Shown: piece after piece, positions 1 to 5,976 of the stretch
How the letters are laid out: each line of letters starts with the position of its first letter
Position numbering within the stretch: position 1 is the stretch's first letter
DNA from: Thermoleophilia bacterium
Lineage (GTDB): Bacteria > Actinomycetota > Thermoleophilia > Miltoncostaeales > Miltoncostaeaceae
NCBI GenBank assembly: GCA_017882555.1
Contig: JADGPH010000071.1
Span: 1 to 11,412 of the forward strand
Length of the DNA stretch: 11,412 nucleotides
Reading direction: 5' to 3'
Notes under the pieces: generated by a model
The model's database searches: none
Told to the model about the DNA's origin: nothing
Seen by the model: only the letters and a program-made list of their open reading frames with translations
Made by a program: the position numbers and the translations under genes

Positions 1-599
1 CGCGCCAACTCCCGCCGCTCACCGCGAGGTTCGAGCACAACGACCGCGGCGCCGAGCGCACGGGCTGCGTAGATCTCCAACAACCCCATCGCGCCCGCAC
101 CGACAACGACAACCCGATCACCGGCGTCGATTCCCGCGCGTGCCTGGCCACGGATCACACACGCGAGCGGCTCGATCAGCGTCGCGGCAAGGTCCGACAG
201 CGCCTCGGGGAGCTCCAACACGTCCAGCCGGGCGTTCTCGGCCGGGACCCGAATGAACTCCGCGAGGCCACCGGGATCGATATGGGTGGCACGGAAGCTC
301 GCGCACAGGGTGTGCCGACCTCGCTGGCACCATTCACACCGCATGCACGGCACGTGGTGGTGTACAAACACCCGTGTGCCGACCGCGAACGGTGCGCCGG
401 CCCCCGCTTCTACGACCTCCCCGACCGGCTCGTGACCGAGCACCAACGGGGCACGCGGGTCTTGATACCACTCCATCAGGTCACTGCCGCAGAGCCCGCA
501 GGCAGTGACGCGCACGACCAGCTCACCGAGTCCTGCGGTGGGCCGCGCAAGCTCCGTGAGCTCGATACGGCCTTTCCCGTAATACATCGCAGCTCTCAT
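1..599 (-). CDS. Zinc-dependent alcohol dehydrogenase (MDR family), N-terminal part
   Basis: The gene is cut by the left window edge; 199 codons are visible. It is a medium-chain, NAD(P)-dependent alcohol/polyol dehydrogenase, probably cytoplasmic. The catalytic zinc ligands are visible: C37 in GLCGSD, H56-E57 in GHE, and E143. The four structural-zinc cysteines are C85, C88, C91 and C99 (C-x2-C-x2-C-x7-C). The Rossmann motif GAGAMG lies at about 167-172. Strand beta-2 ends in E190, which in this family usually favours NAD over NADP. The start ATG at 599 gives the family-typical MRAAMYYG beginning; its Shine-Dalgarno is weak. It diverges from the MDR gene at 721, and the shared spacer holds inverted repeats. 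Substrate cannot be told because the C-terminal half is missing; threonine-, sorbitol- or butanediol-dehydrogenase-like members all share these motifs. Confidence 0.9.
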   Translation of the reverse strand, partial: MRAAMYYGKGRIELTELARPTAGLGELVVRVTACGLCGSDLMEWYQDPRAPLVLGHEPVGEVVEAGAGAPFAVGTRVFVHHHVPCMRCEWCQRGRHTLCASFRATHIDPGGLAEFIRVPAENARLDVLELPEALSDLAATLIEPLACVIRGQARAGIDAGDRVVVVGAGAMGLLEIYAARALGAAVVVLEPRGERRELA

Positions 600-656
600 C
601 GGGCACAGGATGTCAACTTCGGCTCGCGTTGGTCGCAGTTGGATGGCACGTCCGCC

Positions 657-695
657 GATCGGTGGCAGTATCCGATCTGCGGGTACACGAACCCG
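657..695. promoter_or_regulatory. Inverted repeats in the divergent dehydrogenase spacer
   Basis: Two short inverted repeats sit in the 121-bp spacer between the two divergent dehydrogenase genes. GATCGG (657-662) and CCGATC (672-677) are separated by 9 bases. CGGGT (680-684) and ACCCG (691-695) are separated by 6 bases. They lie just upstream of the GAGGA ribosome site (708-712) of the plus-strand gene. An operator role is inferred from position only. I saw no convincing -35/-10 pair for either direction. Confidence 0.3.
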
Positions 696-720
696 ACATC
701 CCGACACGAGGACACCCACG

Positions 721-1692
721 ATGCAGGCGGTCTACGCCACAGGGATTGACACAGCCGAGCCGCTTGGCGTGCTCGAGGTCGGCGAGCGCCCGGAGCCCAC
801 GGTGCCGCACGGCTGGACGCGCGTCCACGTCCGGGCCGCATCGCTCAATCATCATGATCTGTGGACCCTGCGGGGGGTCGGTGTCCGCGAGGAGCACATC
901 GGCACACCGTTGGGTACGGACGCCGCCGGGGTCACCGACGACGGTCGCGAGGTCATCATCCACGCAGTCCTCGGATCGGCGGGCCCGGGCGAAGATGAGA
1001 CCCTCGCCGCCGACCTGCATTTGTTGAGCGAGGCCGGGGTCGGCGGCACCCACGCCGAAGTGGTCGTGGTGCCCTCACGAAATCTCATCCCCAAGCCCCC
1101 CGAGCTCTCGTGGGCGGAGGCGTCATGTCTGCCAACGGCGTACCTGACCGCCTACCGGATGCTCTTCACCCGTGCGCAACTGCGACCCGGAGACCACGTG
1201 CTGGTCCAAGGCGCCGGCGGCGGCGTCGCCACGGCCGCGATCATCTTGGCCCGGGCCGCAGGACTTGAGGTGTCGGTCACCAGTCGCTCCGAGACCAAAC
1301 GCGCGCAGGCTCACGCACTCGGCGCCAACACGGTCCTTGAGGTCGGTGGCCGACTGCCCGGACGCGCCGATGCCGTCATTGAAACCGTTGGCGCGGCGAC
1401 CTGGGATCACTCGCTCAAGAGTGTGCGACCGGGGGGCGTGATCGTCGTCTGCGGGGCGACCAGCGGCGGCGACCCTCCGGCACAGTTGGCGCGCCTGTTC
1501 TGGCGCGGGCTCTCGATCCTCGGAAGTACGATGGGAACGCGCCAGGAACTGGAAGCGCTCGTCAGGATGCTGCTCCAGACCGGCGCGCGTCCGGCCGTTG
1601 ATTCGGAGTTCGCACTGCACAGCGCCCATGCGGCGTACACCCGCCTGGCCAGCGGCGAGGCCTTCGGGAAGGTCGTCCTGCAGGTCTCCTAG
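721..1692 (+). CDS. Quinone oxidoreductase-like MDR protein (zinc-free)
   Basis: This 323-residue medium-chain reductase probably reduces a quinone, enone or other activated carbonyl with NAD(P)H in the cytoplasm. Residues 1-120 form the GroES-like domain. Where zinc enzymes carry the catalytic Cys it reads SLNHHDLW (41-48), and the structural-zinc cysteine lobe is absent. The Rossmann motif GAGGGVA is at 164-170, and SRSETKR (188-194) after strand beta-2 has basic residues typical of NADPH-binding members. PTAYLTAYRML (138-148) is the usual helix before the cofactor domain. The start ATG at 721 is preceded by GAGGA at 708-712, with 8 bases between. Earlier in-frame starts lie in the divergent promoter spacer and are unlikely. 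The gene diverges from the zinc dehydrogenase at 599, and the two may share regulation. The exact substrate is unknown. Confidence 0.88.
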   Translation: MQAVYATGIDTAEPLGVLEVGERPEPTVPHGWTRVHVRAASLNHHDLWTLRGVGVREEHIGTPLGTDAAGVTDDGREVIIHAVLGSAGPGEDETLAADLHLLSEAGVGGTHAEVVVVPSRNLIPKPPELSWAEASCLPTAYLTAYRMLFTRAQLRPGDHVLVQGAGGGVATAAIILARAAGLEVSVTSRSETKRAQAHALGANTVLEVGGRLPGRADAVIETVGAATWDHSLKSVRPGGVIVVCGATSGGDPPAQLARLFWRGLSILGSTMGTRQELEALVRMLLQTGARPAVDSEFALHSAHAAYTRLASGEAFGKVVLQVS

Positions 1693-1706
1693 CGGGCGGG
1701 TCCCCA

Positions 1707-1734
1707 TTGTCTGCGTGTCAACTGCCGGTACGCT
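1707..1734 (+). promoter_or_regulatory. Possible promoter of the CarH-like regulator
   Basis: TTGTCT (1707-1712) and TACGCT (1729-1734) are separated by 16 bases, resembling a weak housekeeping sigma promoter. Transcription would begin near 1741, at the first half-site of the adjacent repeat cluster. That is a sensible geometry for autorepression. The call is by eye and both hexamers deviate from consensus. Confidence 0.3.
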
Positions 1735-1739
1735 AGGGG

Positions 1740-1776
1740 TGGACAGTCTCTGGACATGGGACAGAGGGTCTGTCCA
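1740..1776. promoter_or_regulatory. Candidate CarH operator: repeated TGGACA half-sites
   Basis: Four related half-sites lie in 37 bp: TGGACA at 1740 and at 1751 (exactly 11 bp apart), GGGACA at 1758, and the reverse complement TGTCCA at 1771-1776. The last pairs with GGACAG (1759-1764) as a 6-bp inverted repeat with 5-bp spacing, and with TGGACAG (1740-1746) as a 7-bp inverted repeat. As I recall, CarH tetramers bind operators made of 11-bp repeats with a TnTACA core, which TGGACA partly matches. The cluster sits 23 bp before the start codon of the CarH-like gene, so autoregulation is the natural reading. Confidence 0.5.
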
Positions 1777-1799
1777 ACCCCACGGATGACGCCGGACGC

Positions 1800-2741
1800 A
1801 TGACCACCCCCAACACCCACGGATATCTGCGGATCGGTGAGCTCGCGCGGCGCGTTGGCCTGAGCCCGGACGTGTTGCGGGCGTGGGAACGGCGGTACGC
1901 GATCCTCGACCCCAGGCGCAGCGCCGGAGGGTTCCGGCTCTATTCTGACGCCGATGTTGCGCGGGTCGTCCTGATGCAGCGCCATCTGGCAACGGGCCTC
2001 GCTCCCGCCCAGGCCGCGCAGCGCGCACGCGCGGAACTCGATGCGCCGGAGCCGCTGAACTTCGAAGGCGATCCGATTGCCAGACTGCGCATGGCCCTTG
2101 AGGGCTTCGACGAGGGAACCGCTCACAGGGCGATCGATCACATCATGGAGCGCTTCGCGCTCGAATCGGTGCTCACGAGCGTGGTGTTCCCCTATCTGCG
2201 CGACCTCGGCGAACGATGGCGAAGCGGCGAGATCACGGTCGCCCAAGAGCACTTCGCCAGCCGGGTCTTGCGCTCGCGCCTGATGTCCCACGGCCGCGGG
2301 TGGGATGAGGGCACGGGTCCTCGGGCCGTCCTCGCATGTGCTCCCCAGGAACTGCACGACCTCCCACTGGTGTGCCTCGGACTGGCCCTCCGGGAACACG
2401 GCTGGCGCATCACGCTCCTCGGGGCCGACACCCCGATCGAGACGGTCATCATGACCACGGCGGTGCTGCGCCCCGAGATGACGGTGATCGCTGTCACGAT
2501 CGGGACCTCGCTGGCGGACTCCCGCGATGGGCTGGTCGCGTTGGCCGAGTGCACCGCGCTGGTCCTCGCTGGGCCCGGTGTGACCGAGGACTTCGCCCGG
2601 GTCGTCGGTGCCCACCACGCCAACGGCGACCCGGTGTCGGTGGCACGCCGGCTGACCGTCACACACCGCGCGCCGGCCGTCGCACCTGCCCAGACCGCGT
2701 CTGGGAGAACCCGCCCCCGGTCGGGGCGCACTGCGGTCTAG
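1800..2741 (+). CDS. CarH/LitR-like MerR regulator with cobalamin-binding domain
   Basis: The 313-residue protein has three parts. A MerR winged-helix DNA-binding domain spans about 9-77 (RIGELARRVGLSPDVLRAWERRY). A four-helix cap spans about 93-165. A B12-binding Rossmann domain spans about 175-285. The cap has the CarH signature W-x9-E-H (W140, E150, H151). The cobalamin domain has E-x-H (E184, H186), where the His is the expected lower axial cobalt ligand, plus GTSL (235-238) and an AGPG loop near 257-260. In the family, adenosylcobalamin-bound protein represses in the dark and light breaks the cobalt-carbon bond. Oddities are Pro189 where the family usually has Gly in ExHxxG, and Arg141 where Thermus CarH has the light-state His ligand. 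A low-complexity Arg/Pro/Ala tail follows residue 290. ATG at 1800 has a poor ribosome site. No carotenoid genes are in view. The gene converges on nhaA. Confidence 0.88.
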   Translation: MTTPNTHGYLRIGELARRVGLSPDVLRAWERRYAILDPRRSAGGFRLYSDADVARVVLMQRHLATGLAPAQAAQRARAELDAPEPLNFEGDPIARLRMALEGFDEGTAHRAIDHIMERFALESVLTSVVFPYLRDLGERWRSGEITVAQEHFASRVLRSRLMSHGRGWDEGTGPRAVLACAPQELHDLPLVCLGLALREHGWRITLLGADTPIETVIMTTAVLRPEMTVIAVTIGTSLADSRDGLVALAECTALVLAGPGVTEDFARVVGAHHANGDPVSVARRLTVTHRAPAVAPAQTASGRTRPRSGRTAV

Positions 2742-4006
2742 CTGTGGACCGCACGGCGACCGACCCACAGCAAGATCGCGACACCCAGTAGCGCGGCCAT
2801 CAGGGACCCCGCGAGGATGCCGGTCCGCGCCGAGTCCTCCATCACCGGATCACTGAACGCGAGGCCGGCAATGAAGATCGCGACGGTAAAGCCAATCCCG
2901 GCGAGCGCTGCCCCACCGGCAAGATGGACCCAGCGCAACCCGCGCGGAAGCGCACCGACCCCCAGCGCAACGGCCACCCATGTCGCGCCGAAGACTCCGA
3001 CCGGCTTGCCGACAACAAGCCCGACCACGACACCCAGAGCGGTGCGATCGGTCGCCGCGTGGTGCACGGCTGCGACGGTCAGCGGAATGCCCGCAGACGC
3101 CAGGGCAAACAGCGGGAGCACGACCAGCGCCGACCACGGGTGCACGACGTGCTCAAGGTGTTCGACGGCCGTCGTCGCCTCGGCGTCCGGATCCTGCGCC
3201 CGTGGTCCCCGCCACGCCGACATCGGCATCAGCAGCCCGACGCTGACGGCCGCCAACGTCGGGCTCACCCCGGACGCAGCCACCAGCACACAGCTTCCGA
3301 CCCCCAGCACGACATAGATTAAAACCACCCGCACGCCGCCGCGCAGGAGTAGCCACATCAGCCCGATGCAGACGACGCCGGCCACGATCCACAACAGCCG
3401 CAGACCGCTCGTGTACCAGACCGCAATCACGATGATCGCACCGATGTCATCCACCACCGCGACCGCCAACATGAACACCGTCAGCTGCGATGGCACCCGC
3501 GCCCCAAGAAGCTGCAAGGCCCCGACGGCGAACGCAATATCGGTCGCCATGGGGATCCCCCAACCGTTCACCCCGGCTGAGCCGTGGGCGAGCGCGACGA
3601 AGATCGCCGCGGGGACAACCATCCCGCCGAGGGCGGCGATGACCGGCAGCACGGCAACTCGCCTGACCGAGAGTTCCCCCACCGTGATTTCGCGCTTGAT
3701 CTCGAGCCCGACGACGAAAAAGAAGACCGACATCAGGCCCTCTTGCGCCAGATCTTCCAGGGTCAGGTGCCACAACGATCCGCCGAGATGCACCGTGAGA
3801 TGATGTGCCCAGAAGGTCTCGTAGGAATGCGTGGCAAGCGTGGCCCACAGGATGGCCACCGCGGCAGCTGCGGCCAGCGCGACCGCGCCCGAAGATTCCG
3901 TGGCAAGGAATTCCTGCACCGGGTCGCGCCACAGGCGCACGATGCCAAATCCGCGCAGAGTCGTCTGTGGGGGTTCAGCCACCAACACCGCATGCTCGCA
4001 GATCAC
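2738..4006 (-). CDS. nhaA: Na+/H+ antiporter NhaA
   Basis: This inner-membrane antiporter exports Na+ (or Li+) in exchange for protons, for pH and salt homeostasis. The 422-residue product has the full set of hydrophobic helices and the key residues. FFFVVGLEIKRE is at 95-106. MATDIAFA has D156, matching E. coli D133. VVDD has D186-D187, matching the essential D163-D164 pair. GKPVG, with the lysine matching K300, lies in the C-terminal half. I chose the GTG at 4006, which has GAGG 9 bases upstream. The open frame extends to 4165, but those 53 residues are Arg/Gly/Pro-rich and look non-coding. GTG at 3988 is an alternative. Its stop codon overlaps the stop of the opposing CarH-like gene, so no separate terminator fits between them. 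The promoter upstream is unclear. Confidence 0.95.
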   Translation of the reverse strand: MICEHAVLVAEPPQTTLRGFGIVRLWRDPVQEFLATESSGAVALAAAAAVAILWATLATHSYETFWAHHLTVHLGGSLWHLTLEDLAQEGLMSVFFFVVGLEIKREITVGELSVRRVAVLPVIAALGGMVVPAAIFVALAHGSAGVNGWGIPMATDIAFAVGALQLLGARVPSQLTVFMLAVAVVDDIGAIIVIAVWYTSGLRLLWIVAGVVCIGLMWLLLRGGVRVVLIYVVLGVGSCVLVAASGVSPTLAAVSVGLLMPMSAWRGPRAQDPDAEATTAVEHLEHVVHPWSALVVLPLFALASAGIPLTVAAVHHAATDRTALGVVVGLVVGKPVGVFGATWVAVALGVGALPRGLRWVHLAGGAALAGIGFTVAIFIAGLAFSDPVMEDSARTGILAGSLMAALLGVAILLWVGRRAVHS

Positions 4007-4310
4007 CGTTCCACGCCTCGCCGAGGGGGCGTTCCGAGCGTGCCACCGGTGCGCCTGAGGCCGGCCTACTATCGTCGCTGGTCGCAGACCACCTCCCACC
4101 GGGCCGACTTCCACCAAACGGGGACCTCCGCCAGAGCCGTGTCTGGTTGTACCGGTCCTCGGCACGACCCGTGTTCCTCTGACCGGGACTCGGCGCCCTC
4201 AACATCGAACTGGGCGGCCGGTGATCGAGCCTGGGCACCGGAGCCCGATGTGGCCGGTGCGGCCTCTCGGACTCGTGAGATCTCGCCGGAGGTTCGGACC
4301 GGCGACGCCC

Positions 4311-4390
4311 AGGCGAGTGCGGCACTCACGGCGGGGGGCCGTCGGGTAGGCGAGTGCGATAACGATCTGCCGCGCGGCCCAACGATCTGC
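4311..4390. repeat. Two nested sets of short direct repeats
   Basis: AGGCGAGTGCG occurs at 4311-4321 and again at 4348-4358, 37 bp apart. The first copy leads into the odd palindrome GAGTGCgGCACTC (4315-4327). Directly after the second copy, AACGATCTGC occurs at 4361-4370 and 4381-4390, exactly 20 bp apart. All copies are perfect. They lie about 305-385 bp upstream of nhaA. A regulator-binding array is possible, but short GC-rich repeats can also arise by chance. Confidence 0.45.
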
Positions 4391-4472
4391 GCGCCGCCGA
4401 GGCGATCACGGAGCCAATCCTCCGATCAGAGACGCCTGTCATCGACCATGACGAGCGGCGCGAGGATGCCGT

Positions 4473-4488
4473 GGCGCGGTACCGCGCC
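4473..4488. repeat. 16-bp perfect palindrome
   Basis: GGCGCGGTACCGCGCC is perfectly self-complementary with no loop bases. It lies 38-53 bp past the stop of the small minus-strand gene. It could fold as part of a transcript end for that gene, though no T tract follows, or it could be a dimeric protein site. Confidence 0.4.
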
Positions 4489-4525
4489 GCCGAGCGAACC
4501 TCCGCCGGCGGCGCGTCTTCGCGTC

Positions 4526-4957
4526 CTAGGCCACCGACAAGCCCTGATGCGGAAGCGGCACGATCGCTTCCAGGTGCTTGTGCGACGGGCAAAAGCGTGA
4601 CCCCCGCAGCGGTTCACGACCACAAGGACGGCCCTTGCGGTTGATCGACGCACATCGCAGCGCGCCCGCACGACCGGTCTCCGGACCCGCTTCCGCCTCG
4701 AGGACTGCAAGCGCCGCGGTGAGGTGGCGTTCGATGATGCGGTAGCAGTTGAGCTGCTCCTGCACCGGAAACAAGAAGCGCACATCCGAGAACAGGTAGC
4801 GAGCCGGGCGCGGGTACCGACGCAGATCGCGGGCCAGCCGCGACACCGTCTGCTCGCAGGCCGCCAGCAATACCCGCTCGGAACGGCCGGGGTGCTTGGT
4901 GTCTGCGATCACCAGTGGCTTGAGTTCTCGGTACAGATCGCGACTGAGTTCGAACAT
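4526..4957 (-). CDS. Small protein with C-terminal Cys3-His cluster, unknown function
   Basis: I do not recognise a named family. The 143-residue product has a mostly helical, charged N-terminal part (1-90) with FELSRDLYRELK, a patch RRYPRPARYLFSDVRFLFP (46-64) and a following RIIERHL helix. At 102-126 there is a compact C-x9-C-x10-C-x2-H cluster (C102, C112, C123, H126) of the kind that could bind one zinc. Short clusters of the form GxPCxxxxxxGSxFCxxH are common at protein ends in actinobacteria. Similar N-terminal text occurs, as I recall, in unnamed Thermoleophilia proteins. ATG at 4957 has GAGGG about 6 bases upstream. An in-frame ATG at 5011 also has GAGG 7 bases upstream and would add 18 residues. 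The gene stands alone, with its own promoter region. No membrane segment or signal peptide is present. Confidence 0.75.
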   Translation of the reverse strand: MFELSRDLYRELKPLVIADTKHPGRSERVLLAACEQTVSRLARDLRRYPRPARYLFSDVRFLFPVQEQLNCYRIIERHLTAALAVLEAEAGPETGRAGALRCASINRKGRPCGREPLRGSRFCPSHKHLEAIVPLPHQGLSVA

Positions 4958-5090
4958 TGGGGGCCCTCGGTTCTCTGAGGCTTGCCGGTTGCGGCGCGGG
5001 GGCGCCGGCATACCTAAACCTCGCACAGGAGTAGGGGTACGCGCCCTGCGCGCATGTCCCCACTTCTCACGCGGCACTCGGCACGACTTC

Positions 5091-5120
5091 TAGATTCTCA
5101 GTCCGTCAATTGTTTGTCAA
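5091..5120 (-). promoter_or_regulatory. Candidate promoter of the small Cys/His protein gene
   Basis: On the minus strand a perfect TTGACA (5120-5115) is followed after 17 bases by GAATCT (5097-5092), a poor -10. A second TTGAC begins 11 bp downstream of the first (5109). The segment from about 5089 to 5155 is strikingly AT-rich for this window. The transcript would have a leader of roughly 125 bases before the ATG at 4957. The -35 is convincing and the -10 is not. Confidence 0.4.
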
Positions 5121-5169
5121 GAGTCTGTTTACTGTTGGTCGATTGTTCTTTGACGCGCACGATGCGACC

Positions 5170-5976
5170 TCACCCCGAGGGCGCTGGAGGGATCGCATCG
5201 ACCCCGGTGACCTCCCCGGAGCTCACCGCCACGACCGCCCCGGACGCCGTGCGCACCTGCAAGGCACCGGCTGCGTCGAGGCCGATCGCAACGCCCCGAA
5301 GCGTCGATTCGCCGACGGTGACCTGGACGTTGCGGCCGGCAAGGAGATCGCGGCCGGCAAAGGCCCTGAGCACCGGGGCATCGCCTGTTTCGTACCAGCG
5401 TGCGCACCACGTCCCCAAACCGCGCAGCACGGCGGTCAGCACCACCTCGCGAGCCGGTGGGGTCCCGAGCACATCAGCGAGGTTGGTGGGCTCCCAGCGT
5501 CCTGCGACGAGTAACGGACTCGCACGCACATTGATCCCGACTCCCACCACCGCCCACGCAAGCGCTTGCCCGGTGCTCGAGAGTTCACACAAGATCCCGC
5601 CGAGTTTCTTGCCGTCAACGATCAGATCGTTGGGCCATACCAAGCCCACAGCCACCCCGAGCTCCGCAAGGCCCTCGGCAACACCGACCGCTGCGGCGAT
5701 CGGCAGCAGCCCCACATCGCCCGCGACCCGCGACGGGCGCAGCAGCACAGAAAACAACAGCGCATCGCCCGCCGTCGCCTCCCAGGCGCGCCCCCGGCGT
5801 CCGCGACCCCGGGTCTGAACGTCGGCGCCGATCACCAGACCCTCAGACGCTCCCTCACGCGCACGCATCGCGATCAGATCGTTCGTCGATCCCACCGCGG
5901 ATGCCCACACCACCGGTCCACCAACGGGGGCGACCAGCGCCGCCTGGACGCGATCGGTGTCGATGCGGTCAGACAT
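5170..5976 (-). CDS. birA: Biotin--[acetyl-CoA-carboxylase] ligase, HTH-less (class I)
   Basis: This cytoplasmic enzyme makes biotinyl-AMP from biotin and ATP and attaches biotin to the lysine of carboxylase carrier domains. The 268-residue protein has GSTND (29-33), the biotinyl-AMP loop GRGRRGRAW (57-65), VWPNDL (113-118), KKLGGIL (123-129) and VGVGINV (144-150). The small C-terminal domain is at about 215-262. No N-terminal winged helix is present, so unlike E. coli BirA it cannot be the operon's repressor. The ATG at 5976 overlaps the stop of the upstream hydrolase by 8 bases (ATGTCTGA), suggesting translational coupling. A start at 6009 is also open but would sit deep in the hydrolase gene. 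It is the last gene of the operon with bioY. Confidence 0.95.
   Translation of the reverse strand: MSDRIDTDRVQAALVAPVGGPVVWASAVGSTNDLIAMRAREGASEGLVIGADVQTRGRGRRGRAWEATAGDALLFSVLLRPSRVAGDVGLLPIAAAVGVAEGLAELGVAVGLVWPNDLIVDGKKLGGILCELSSTGQALAWAVVGVGINVRASPLLVAGRWEPTNLADVLGTPPAREVVLTAVLRGLGTWCARWYETGDAPVLRAFAGRDLLAGRNVQVTVGESTLRGVAIGLDAAGALQVRTASGAVVAVSSGEVTGVDAIPPAPSG

Larger units (their letters stand above)
4007..4525. other. Non-coding stretch with short repeats and a palindrome
   Basis: No credible gene was found in these 519 bases; the frames open here give Arg/Pro/Ser-rich translations with no family resemblance. The stretch lies upstream of nhaA and downstream of the small minus-strand gene. 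It must hold the nhaA promoter unless the two are cotranscribed. A GATAGT on the minus strand (4073-4068) could be a -10, without a good -35. Separate entries list its direct repeats and its palindrome. Confidence 0.6.

Noticed and set aside
611..616. Perfect TTGACA on the minus strand just before the alcohol dehydrogenase
   Set aside because: A -10 at normal spacing would fall inside the coding region after the family-typical start, so it is probably chance.
1689..2768. 359-codon open frame on the minus strand
   Set aside because: It is antisense to the CarH-like gene and has low-complexity composition with no motif.
4007..4165. N-terminal extension of NhaA to 4165
   Set aside because: The added 53 residues are Gly/Arg/Pro-rich and unlike the family. 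GTG at 4006 has a suitable GAGG.
4007..4525. A sodium riboswitch or other structured leader for nhaA
   Set aside because: I could not match any conserved riboswitch core by eye. A covariance-model search would be needed, so I make no claim.
3584..4600. 338-codon open frame on the plus strand crossing the nhaA upstream gap
   Set aside because: It begins inside nhaA on the opposite strand. The part over 4007-4600 is Arg/Ser/Pro-rich with no recognisable fold or ribosome site.
5054..5818. 254-codon open frame on the plus strand
   Set aside because: It is antisense to birA, whose catalytic motifs are all present, and its Ser/Thr/Pro/Arg-rich translation is a frame shadow.
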